In this document: piece after piece, positions 1 to 6,959 of the stretch
How positions within the stretch are numbered: position 1 is the stretch's first letter
How the letters are laid out: the number at the start of each line of letters is the position of its first letter
Assembly (NCBI RefSeq): GCF_021234875.1
Contig: NZ_JAJQVM010000028.1
Coordinates: 1-64,000, forward strand
DNA: 64,000 bases
Origin: Marinibactrum halimedae
Lineage (GTDB): Bacteria; Pseudomonadota; Gammaproteobacteria; Pseudomonadales; Cellvibrionaceae
Direction of reading: 5' to 3'
Position numbers and translations under genes: made by a program
Notes under the pieces: generated by a model
Seen by the model: the letters and a program-made list of their open reading frames with translations, nothing else
Database searches by the model: none
What the model was told of the DNA's origin: nothing

Positions 1-257
1 GAATAGCGGTCCCGTATTTGGTACTCTATCTGATCATCGGATACATTGTATAAGTGCTGAAGTACGAGTACTTTGAACATCAGTAGCTCGTCATAGGCTT
101 TACGACCCGCATTGCTTTTTCGGTTTGACTTTCGTATTTCCTTTAAGGTCGGACGAAAGGCTTCCCAAAATATCAGTTTGTTGAGATGAACTAATGGATC
201 TTTTTCATCTAACTTGCGATACCTGTCATCTAAATCAAAAAAGCCGGGCTGAGACAT
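1..257 (-). mobile_element. IS5-family transposase, N-terminal part (runs off the left edge)
   Basis: The minus strand is open from an ATG at 257 to the window edge, about 85 codons. The product begins MSQPGFFDLDDRYRKLDEKD, continues with PLVHLNKLIFWEAFRP and then a basic segment, and ends in DELLMFKVLVLQHLYNVSDD. This is the typical N-terminal domain of IS5-group DDE transposases, where it helps DNA binding. The catalytic DDE residues lie beyond the edge, so intactness cannot be judged. No terminal inverted repeat was identified between the start codon and the neighbouring gene at 297. Its position beside an AT-rich duplicated cassette fits a mobile or recombining region. Confidence 0.85.
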
Positions 258-296
258 AGAAGGAAACTCTTGAAATTTTTGAACAGTGAGATTATA

Positions 297-1130
297 TCAA
301 AGTTGGGCTATTTTTAGAGGTGCCCTATAGTCTACTTTAGGAGCTTTCTTAAAATTCTCCCATACTATAGGTTTGGTGGGTTTGAATTTATCTTGCAGAT
401 TCAAAGCAGATACTTGTGCGTCGTGCTCAGATTTATAGTTTATTTTGATAGATTGCATAATTTTATTAATTTGAGTGTTTGCAACATCTATTCCACCACT
501 TTTTTTTGGTATGTCATCAAAATCGAACTGAAAGTCAAGGGCTATGTAATTATTTATAGGAAGTGTGAAGTGAAATCGAAAAGCACTTACGTTTCTTGGT
601 TGAGCTAATAAATCCTCGACACCATAGCTAAGGAAAATACATCCGTCTATTTCGAGTAGAGACCAATTGATGGGGTAGAGGCGTAGCAAACTATTTCTTG
701 TTGCTTGTTTACCATGTAGTTTTTCCATTCGATCTAAAATACACTTGAAAAAACAATCTTCAGCAAAATTACTTTGGGTATTGTAAATAGCGGCTAACCT
801 AAATGTTAATCCGCCTGTGGCAGCACCAATAAATGGAATGCCTTTGAAATCATATATTCGTTTCAGAAAATAATCATATTCTAATTTGGTTGTAGTGGAT
901 TTTTTGTTGTTGCTAGATGACGTAAACTGCTTTACTTTTTTTTCGATATCTATTTCATACATGCTTTTGCTGTATTGTAATTTATTACTATCAGCATAAT
1001 TCGTTTCGTTATAATTGCTTTTGGGTAATAAAAAGCTTATCGATGTGCCAGATAAGTCTAATTTAACCGTATCAGGGGCCGTCCAGGACGGCCCTTTTGG
1101 ATTTTTGAAGGTTCCAAATGGCATGTCCAC
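297..1130 (-). CDS. Tandem paralogue 4 of the ~270-aa FGTFKNPKGPSW family (possible immunity protein)
   Basis: This 277-aa protein is the last and most divergent of four paralogues in a row. It shares the N-terminal block FGTFKNPKGPSW, the central RLYPINWSL and YGVEDLL blocks, and the C-terminal block VWENFKKAPKVDY. Its tail (APLKIAQL) differs from the YSVLEKYL end of its siblings. No signal peptide or membrane segment is visible, so it is probably cytoplasmic. The GTG at 1130 overlaps the previous stop by one base and aligns with the sibling start at 1951; an ATG at 1124 is possible. The family was not recognised. Its place downstream of a large putative effector suggests a duplicated immunity gene, which is an inference. 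Confidence 0.75.
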   Translation of the reverse strand: MDMPFGTFKNPKGPSWTAPDTVKLDLSGTSISFLLPKSNYNETNYADSNKLQYSKSMYEIDIEKKVKQFTSSSNNKKSTTTKLEYDYFLKRIYDFKGIPFIGAATGGLTFRLAAIYNTQSNFAEDCFFKCILDRMEKLHGKQATRNSLLRLYPINWSLLEIDGCIFLSYGVEDLLAQPRNVSAFRFHFTLPINNYIALDFQFDFDDIPKKSGGIDVANTQINKIMQSIKINYKSEHDAQVSALNLQDKFKPTKPIVWENFKKAPKVDYRAPLKIAQL

Positions 1131-1951
1131 TAAAGATATTTTTCCAAAACACTGTAATCTACACGTGGCACTTTTTTAAAATTCTCCCAGATTACCGGCT
1201 TCACTGGCTCAAATTTTCCCTCCAAATCCAAATCCTCAACCTGCTTCTTATGCTCTGATTTATAAGAAATTTTAAAAGTTTGCATAACCTCTTGAATTAG
1301 ATTGTTAGCAAGTTTGACGCCCCCACTATCAATCGGAATCGAACCAAACTTAAATTTGAAGGACATGGCAACATCTTTACTAATCGGACAAACAAACTCT
1401 ATCCTAAATGCACTTTTCCTTCGGCTTTGAACAATAAAGTCCTCTACTCCATAGCTTAAAAATTTTGCATTATGGATGTTAATAAGTGACCAATCAATCG
1501 GATACAAGCGATTTAAATAACCTTCTGTTGCTTCTTTTCCATGCAGTTCATCCAATTCTCGTAAAAACTCCTCATAAAAGCAGTTTTTAAAGGAAACCTC
1601 AGAGTTGTAGCAGATAGAAATTAGAAGATGCAAACATCCAGCGGACTGCCCAAGCAAAGGAAATCCTTTTAAATTAAATGCACGCCGCAATTGATGCTCA
1701 AAAACGAGCTTTCCATTAGAGTCGGTGTTTAAATTTTCTGATCTCTTACCACTTACAGTATTGTCAATATCTAAAAAATATTGGCTCTTTCCAAATTCAA
1801 ATTTACCTCCCATAGCCTCTGGTGGAGGCCTATAATTGCTTTTAGGTAACTGTAGTTCCACCAAAGTTCCGGACAAATCAAATACTATCAATTCAGGTTT
1901 TTTCCAAGACGGCCCCTTAGGGTTTTTGAACGTGCCAAACAATAGGCCCAT
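1130..1951 (-). CDS. Tandem paralogue 3 of the ~270-aa FGTFKNPKGPSW family (possible immunity protein)
   Basis: This 273-aa protein is collinear over its whole length with its neighbours: LLFGTFKNPKGPSW at the start, LDLSG-type strand, HGKEATEGYLNRLYPIDWSL in the middle, and VIWENFKKVPRVDYSVLEKYL-like end (IWENFKK, RVDYSVLEKYL). The ATG at 1951 overlaps the stop of the upstream paralogue (TAATG), so the genes are translationally coupled. A GGAG precedes the start by about ten bases inside the upstream gene. The charged and aromatic conserved blocks sit at both ends and the middle varies, as expected for a family diversifying under selection. Function is unknown. Confidence 0.78.
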   Translation of the reverse strand: MGLLFGTFKNPKGPSWKKPELIVFDLSGTLVELQLPKSNYRPPPEAMGGKFEFGKSQYFLDIDNTVSGKRSENLNTDSNGKLVFEHQLRRAFNLKGFPLLGQSAGCLHLLISICYNSEVSFKNCFYEEFLRELDELHGKEATEGYLNRLYPIDWSLINIHNAKFLSYGVEDFIVQSRRKSAFRIEFVCPISKDVAMSFKFKFGSIPIDSGGVKLANNLIQEVMQTFKISYKSEHKKQVEDLDLEGKFEPVKPVIWENFKKVPRVDYSVLEKYL

Positions 1952-2769
1952 TAAAGATATTTCTCCAAAACGCTATAATCTACACGAGGCATTTTTTTGT
2001 AATTTTCCCAAATTACCGGCTTAACTATTTCAAAGTTTCCTATCAAATCCAAAGCCTCTACCTGCTGCTTGTGCTCGGATTTATATCTTACCTTGTATGT
2101 TTTCATTATTTCTTGGATTAATTCATGGGCTAAGCTTATCCCACCGCTTTCAAGGGGTATGCCATCAAATTTAAACCTGAAATTTAGCGATACATTTGCA
2201 CTTATAGGACAATAAAATTCCAATGCAAAAGCGCTGATACCTTTTGGGTGAAAAACAAAATCTTCCACACCATAGGTGAGCACATAATTATTGTTAAGAG
2301 AAACTAAAGACCAATTAATAGGATACAAGCGATATAGATAACCTTTCGTAGCATGTTTTCCATGCATTTTTTCAAGATCTTTTAGAAAGCTTTCATAATA
2401 GTTATTATTTGAATTGTGGAATGTATAACACGTTGAAAGGGTAAAGTTAACAGCGCCTACGTCAACACCTATCAAAGGTAGACCACAAAAATTAAATATA
2501 CGCCTCAATTGAACATCATAAACTATTTTGTTTGCTTCATTATTATCGCTATCCTGTATATTTTGTTCATATTTTTTAGCAGTATTTTCAATATCTAAAT
2601 GATAATCCCCCTTAATAACTTCTGGAGAATCACCTATAGAATACTCAGGCGGAATAAAATTGCTCTTGGGGAGAAATAACTCCGCGATAGTGCCAGATAA
2701 ATCCAGCACTACTTTTTCTGTTTCTCTCCAAGAAGGGCCCTTGGGTTTTTTGAATGTGCCAAAAAACAT
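1951..2769 (-). CDS. Tandem paralogue 2 of the ~270-aa FGTFKNPKGPSW family (possible immunity protein)
   Basis: This 272-aa protein starts MFFGTFKKPKGPSW and ends VIWENYKKMPRVDY followed by SVLEKYL, matching the siblings on both sides. The middle has HGKHATKGYLYRLYPINWSL and YGVEDFVFHPKGISAF. No signal peptide or transmembrane helix is seen. The ATG at 2769 lies five bases after the upstream stop, so the cassette is a single transcription unit. Base composition is clearly AT-rich compared with the ccm and housekeeping genes, suggesting acquisition. Function is not recognised; immunity or a related decoy role is inferred only from gene order and multiplication. Confidence 0.78.
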   Translation of the reverse strand: MFFGTFKKPKGPSWRETEKVVLDLSGTIAELFLPKSNFIPPEYSIGDSPEVIKGDYHLDIENTAKKYEQNIQDSDNNEANKIVYDVQLRRIFNFCGLPLIGVDVGAVNFTLSTCYTFHNSNNNYYESFLKDLEKMHGKHATKGYLYRLYPINWSLVSLNNNYVLTYGVEDFVFHPKGISAFALEFYCPISANVSLNFRFKFDGIPLESGGISLAHELIQEIMKTYKVRYKSEHKQQVEALDLIGNFEIVKPVIWENYKKMPRVDYSVLEKYL

Positions 2770-2774
2770 AACTA

Positions 2775-3578
2775 TTAAAGGTATTTTTCCAAAATACTAT
2801 AATCCACACGCGGCGCTTTTTTGTAATTCTCCCAGATTACCGGCTTAATTGGTTTGAATTTTTCCTTCAGATCTAAAGCATCAACTTGCTGTTTGTGCTC
2901 AGGTGTATAAATCACTTTGCATGTTTGCATTATTTTTTTAATTAACTCATGGGCCAACTTTATTCCGCCGCTTTTTAAGGGTATTCCATCAAAATGAAAC
3001 TTAAAATCTAATGCAGTGTTTGAATTAATTGGGCAGACGAACTCCATTCTAAAAGTGCTAATCCCTTTCGGGTGGAAAAGAAAATCTTCCACTCCATAAT
3101 TCAAAAACGACACTTCATTAATGTCAATAAGCGACCAGTTAATAGGGTAAAGGCGATATAGGTAACCATCAGTTTCTTTCTTTCCATGAAGTTTTTCCAA
3201 CCTTTGAAAGAAACAATCAAAAAAGTTATTCCTAAACTCATTGCAAGCATTTGAGCAAATTGAAAGTGTAAAATTTAATGCTCCCATAGAGGTGCCAAGC
3301 AGAGGGAGTCCGTTAAAGTTAAAGATTCTTTTCAATTGCACATCGTAAATTAATTCATTTTTTGCGCAATTATTAATTTTGGTGGGCTTGTATTTACTGA
3401 TATCGATAGAATAGTCTTCTTTACTACGCTCTATAGTTCCACCCATTGCATAGCTTGGGGCGGTATAATTACTTCTTGGCAAAGAAAATTCGACCACAGT
3501 GCCCGACAAATGAAGCACTGTAGTTTCTGGATCTTCCCAAGAAGGCCCCTTAGGATTTTTGAACGTACCAAATAGCAT
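2775..3578 (-). CDS. Tandem paralogue 1 of the ~270-aa FGTFKNPKGPSW family (possible immunity protein)
   Basis: This 267-aa protein is the first of the four copies and lies 25 bases after the stop of the large upstream gene. It starts MLFGTFKNPKGPSW and ends in WENYKKAPRVDYSILEKYL. Conserved blocks include LYRLYPINWSLIDI, YGVEDFLFHPKGIS and FHFDGIPLKSGGIKLAHELI. A lysine-rich variable stretch sits near residues 60-75. Being next to the putative effector gene, this copy is the most likely cognate partner if the cassette is an effector-immunity module. Closest database relatives could not be named from the sequence. Confidence 0.78.
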   Translation of the reverse strand: MLFGTFKNPKGPSWEDPETTVLHLSGTVVEFSLPRSNYTAPSYAMGGTIERSKEDYSIDISKYKPTKINNCAKNELIYDVQLKRIFNFNGLPLLGTSMGALNFTLSICSNACNEFRNNFFDCFFQRLEKLHGKKETDGYLYRLYPINWSLIDINEVSFLNYGVEDFLFHPKGISTFRMEFVCPINSNTALDFKFHFDGIPLKSGGIKLAHELIKKIMQTCKVIYTPEHKQQVDALDLKEKFKPIKPVIWENYKKAPRVDYSILEKYL

Positions 3579-3603
3579 TACATCTAAGCCTTCTAAATTT
3601 GAT

Positions 3604-5244
3604 TTAAGGTTTTAAAGTTTTAAGGGCTTCGGCTGCCCCAAGGGATGGGTCAATCATATTCGCCGTATCATCAAAGAGTGATGCCGCCATATAACGAGCA
3701 TTTGCCCATTTTTGGGCGTAACTGCCTCGGTTTAGATAAGCCATGGTTCCGCCAGCAAACGCTACCGAGGCGCCAATCAGTAACTGGGTAACCAGTTCGG
3801 GGGTTAAGGTGCTATTTTGGGTAATCACAGACTGAATATGCAAAGCATAATCGGGGTAGGTGGTTGCAAGGTCTGTGGCCAGTTGCGTGAGGTATTTATA
3901 CGCCATTTCCCCGGTGCCGCCAATACTGCCCGCGCCGGCTAATGTGGCCATACCTTGCGCGGCGGCATAACCACCCGCCCCAAGTTTGGCCCCTGTTTTT
4001 AAACCTTTGTACGCTGTATTGGCGATGGCTTTGCCGCCACTGACCTTCCCTTTGGCCACTAACGCATCGGTTTTGGTTTGTACTTCAAATTTAGGGTGAA
4101 TGGGGTTGATGATTTTTTCGTCTTTTAGCACTTCTTGTACTTCAAGCCGGCGCTTAAGCAGGGCATTCTCTTGAAAGAAATTGCTTTTTAATTGTCGCAA
4201 GTTTAAGCGGTTTATATCATAAGCTTTTTCTGACCATTCCATACCGACCGATTGAATGGCCTTATCCACTGTATTGACACCGACGCCCACAGGACCAGAA
4301 ACGTACACATGCTGTCGCTTTTTAAAGTCTAATTGATAGTTCTTCTCTGCTCTTTTGACGCCTTCAACAAAAACTTTTACTCCCTTTCCTAACGTCGTCC
4401 AGCATATGACCGGTGCAGGCAAAACTTCGGCCTTCTTGAGCATATTATGGGCTTTGGTTTCAGCGGCTGAGCCCGACTTTTTCACTTCTTTACTGTAATC
4501 TTTGCGCCCAGAGGTAGTCAGATTAGGTTGCTCTTTAATGCTCTGCTGTGCAATAAACTTATTCGTTTTTGTCGACGTTGCACCAATGACTTGGGCTAAC
4601 TCATGGGCTGCGGCTTTCTCATCTCTGCCTGTAATGCGACGAAAACTTAATGGGTTTCCTTCATTAGGGATAGACATTAAATAAAATGAGTTTTTCTCTT
4701 TCAATTCAAAATTTTCATGTCCACGGTTAACAGCCGAAAGAGCATGTTGTGCAATTTCTTCAGGTTTATTAGATCCTCCTGCAGATACGGCTATGTGAGT
4801 TGGAGGTTTAGAAGTACCTTTAGAAAGTATTGTTAAAGAGTTATTAACAGCGTTAATTTCTAAGTCTTTTGAATCGTTTACCTTAACTTCATAAAACCAA
4901 CTATCTAACTCAGCCTCATTATCCATCTCCAACTCCATAATATACACATCGCCGTTCTCACGATGGTTGTATTGAAGAGAGAATCCACGATCTTTGTAAC
5001 GATGCACTCGATTGAATAAGTTGTGAAGTGAGAATTTGCTGGCAGGCGGCGTAGAGAGTAAATTTTGTACTACTTGAAAAATCGTCACCGCCGTGTAGTT
5101 CGGCCCCGCTTTTTTGATTTCTTTTTTAACGTTATTCCAAAGGTGTAACTTGGATTTGATCAAAAATACTTTCTTACCGGCGCTCGCGCCAAGAATCTGC
5201 TTATATTGATCTTGGTTTTCGCTTGCAGGAGTTGCTTGACTCAT
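3604..5244 (-). CDS. Large putative effector/toxin protein, no recognised family
   Basis: This 546-aa protein heads the cassette. ATG 5244 is preferred because AAAGGA lies eight bases upstream; an in-frame ATG at 5253 has no room for a ribosome site. The N-terminal ~320 residues are mixed alpha/beta and charged, with no signal peptide. Residues ~400-445 are rich in Gly and Ala (KLGAGGYAAAQG, AGAGSIGG), and residues ~483-503 form one hydrophobic helix (TQLLIGASVAFAGGTMAYL). Such a soluble head with a Gly-rich/hydrophobic tail is seen in some contact-dependent or type VI effectors, but no catalytic motif, PAAR, Rhs or VgrG sequence is visible. The AT-rich stretch near 4690-4960 contrasts with the GC-richer 3' half, hinting at a mosaic gene. 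Function is inferred from context only. Confidence 0.6.
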   Translation of the reverse strand: MSQATPASENQDQYKQILGASAGKKVFLIKSKLHLWNNVKKEIKKAGPNYTAVTIFQVVQNLLSTPPASKFSLHNLFNRVHRYKDRGFSLQYNHRENGDVYIMELEMDNEAELDSWFYEVKVNDSKDLEINAVNNSLTILSKGTSKPPTHIAVSAGGSNKPEEIAQHALSAVNRGHENFELKEKNSFYLMSIPNEGNPLSFRRITGRDEKAAAHELAQVIGATSTKTNKFIAQQSIKEQPNLTTSGRKDYSKEVKKSGSAAETKAHNMLKKAEVLPAPVICWTTLGKGVKVFVEGVKRAEKNYQLDFKKRQHVYVSGPVGVGVNTVDKAIQSVGMEWSEKAYDINRLNLRQLKSNFFQENALLKRRLEVQEVLKDEKIINPIHPKFEVQTKTDALVAKGKVSGGKAIANTAYKGLKTGAKLGAGGYAAAQGMATLAGAGSIGGTGEMAYKYLTQLATDLATTYPDYALHIQSVITQNSTLTPELVTQLLIGASVAFAGGTMAYLNRGSYAQKWANARYMAASLFDDTANMIDPSLGAAEALKTLKP

Positions 5245-5253
5245 TGAACACAT

Positions 5254-5674
5254 CCTTTGCTGGGTCGTGGTTAGTGGGTTAAATAAGATAGTTTAGAGGT
5301 AAATATACAGGTTGGCAGGAATATCATTGTTGAGTTTGATCATAAAATTACCGATGACGTCCTTTGCCAGATTAGAAGTGAGCGTAGAGAGTAAGGTAAT
5401 TCATTGACAATCAGCGCGTTTGATTAAGATTAAAATCCTATCAAATGTGCAGGCCCTCTTTAAATGATTTTTGTGATCTGGTTCAAATTTTTACATGGAA
5501 TTGTCGTCGATTACTTTATTGATCGAATCGATCAAGACACCCACTACAATCAGGCAACAATAGATTCATATTTAGGCAGCCCTGTGCGCCGTTCAAGTGG
5601 CTTAGATTTAACTCTCAAGTGCATCATTATTTTTAGGTAGAGTGGTTGTAACAGGTTTTACAGTACGTTGTTTG
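5254..5674. other. 421-bp intergenic region upstream of the effector-like cassette
   Basis: No gene is visible. It should hold the promoter of the minus-strand cassette and the 3' end of the GNAT-ccm unit has not yet begun. The only distinct structure is a perfect palindrome at 5519-5535. Confidence 0.5.
5519..5535. promoter_or_regulatory. Perfect 8-bp palindrome, possible operator
   Basis: TTGATCGA-A-TCGATCAA has two perfect 8-base arms around one central base. It lies about 275 bases upstream of the putative effector start, in a region without genes. A dimeric regulator site is possible, but no regulator gene lies nearby and this is only a structural observation. Confidence 0.25.
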
Positions 5675-6211
5675 TTATTTTATTAGAGCGGAGTGGGAAG
5701 GCGGTGCTGAAGGGTTATTGTGGATTAGACGTTGGTAGATGTCCGGTGTTTTTTCGGGTACGGGCAGGAGGTGTGCATTACAGGTGCGCTGATAAAATTC
5801 TGTTGAGAACGCGCAGGTGATTACCGCATAAGCGTAGCCTTCCATTTTCATTGCGGTTAAACAGTGGTGCAGTAAAACCGTGGCGATGTACTGTTTACGA
5901 AAGGGCTCTGCAACGCCAATGGGGCCAATGACACCTTTGGCACTGCCATCGTAACAAGCAAATCCAATCACTTCGCGATTGTGAATGGCCACAAAGCAGC
6001 TCGTGGGTTGTCGGTAGAGGCTGGTGGCGCATTCGTCTTCCCAGCCCGGGCAGATTGAAAAAAAATGTGAGCGTACAAATTCACAGATGGATTGTTTATC
6101 GATAGGCAAGGCGCGTTGAATGTAGATCTTTTGTTTTTTTAGAGCCGCTTGTTTTTCTTGCGCGATACTCTGAGAAGGCGTGTGGTAAAGGTTTACAATC
6201 ATATCATTCAT
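5675..6211 (-). CDS. GNAT-family N-acetyltransferase
   Basis: This 178-aa protein has the GNAT fold pattern: an RALPIDKQSICEFVR first strand/helix, the central strands CFVAIHNREVIGFACYDGSA, and the acetyl-CoA loop region IGVAEPFRKQYIATVLLHHC (residues ~105-125, a degenerate R/Q-x-x-G/Y-x-A). The ATG at 6211 is chosen because AAGGAA sits five bases upstream; longer in-frame starts (TTG 6253, ATG 6241) have no such site. The acceptor substrate is unknown. It occupies the place after ccmG where ccmH is often found, but has no resemblance to it. Confidence 0.7.
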   Translation of the reverse strand: MNDMIVNLYHTPSQSIAQEKQAALKKQKIYIQRALPIDKQSICEFVRSHFFSICPGWEDECATSLYRQPTSCFVAIHNREVIGFACYDGSAKGVIGPIGVAEPFRKQYIATVLLHHCLTAMKMEGYAYAVITCAFSTEFYQRTCNAHLLPVPEKTPDIYQRLIHNNPSAPPSHSALIK

Positions 6212-6355
6212 GGCGGTTCCTTGCGTCGATGCGCAGGTCATGAAGTCAACCAATAAAATCGGTTAGTTTAGGTAATTGCACTTAATTTAGGTAATGGTAC
6301 TTAATTGCCTAACGGTATGTAGGCAACGGGTACAGGGTGCCAGTTGCCTTAGGAG

Positions 6356-6880
6356 TTAAAGTAAAGACCGATAAATCGGCGCTAGGGTCTCTTGCCATAC
6401 TTGATCAGATACCATGCCCACATGCTTATAACGCACTACGCCTTTGCGATCGACAATATAGGTTTCAGGGGCGCCAAATACGCCAAGGTCAATACCTAGA
6501 CGGCCTTCTTCATCGACAATGCTGAATTTGTATGGGTCGCCGAGTTGGGCAAGCCAGTTGACTGCTTCGGTGGTATCGTCTTTGTAATTTACGCCATAAA
6601 TATTCACGCCGTTGTTGGCTAATTCCAATAAATAGGGGTGCTCTACTCGGCAGGTTACACACCAAGAGCCCCATACGTTCAACAAGTAGGGTTCACCCAA
6701 TAATTCTTTTTCGGTGACTAGGGATGAGGGGGCTTTGAGTTTCGGTAACGAAAAAGCGGGCACGGGTTTATCAAGCAGTGCCGATGGCATATGGGTAGGG
6801 TCGAGGGAGAGGCCTCGATAAAATAAAATCGCCAGTACAGCGAAAATGGCGAAAGGAATAAATAATTTTAAGCGTTTCAT
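6356..6880 (-). CDS. ccmG: Cytochrome c maturation thioredoxin-like protein CcmG/DsbE
   Basis: This 174-aa membrane-anchored periplasmic thioredoxin reduces apocytochrome c cysteines before heme attachment. An N-terminal anchor (residues ~5-22) is followed by the thioredoxin fold with active site WCVTC at ~73-77 and the cis-proline loop GAPET near 136-140. The GVNYKDD acidic feature typical of CcmG follows. ATG 6880 is chosen because it places the signal anchor at the N-terminus; the longer open frame to 7081 overlaps ccmF and adds nothing family-like. It is the last ccm gene of the operon. Confidence 0.93.
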   Translation of the reverse strand: MKRLKLFIPFAIFAVLAILFYRGLSLDPTHMPSALLDKPVPAFSLPKLKAPSSLVTEKELLGEPYLLNVWGSWCVTCRVEHPYLLELANNGVNIYGVNYKDDTTEAVNWLAQLGDPYKFSIVDEEGRLGIDLGVFGAPETYIVDRKGVVRYKHVGMVSDQVWQETLAPIYRSLL

Positions 6881-6959
6881 GTTTGTCCTATACGCCGGTA
6901 AAACGTGAAATAAATGCGTTGTACCGGCGGTAAATACGGAAAGCCAACTGATCTTGAGG

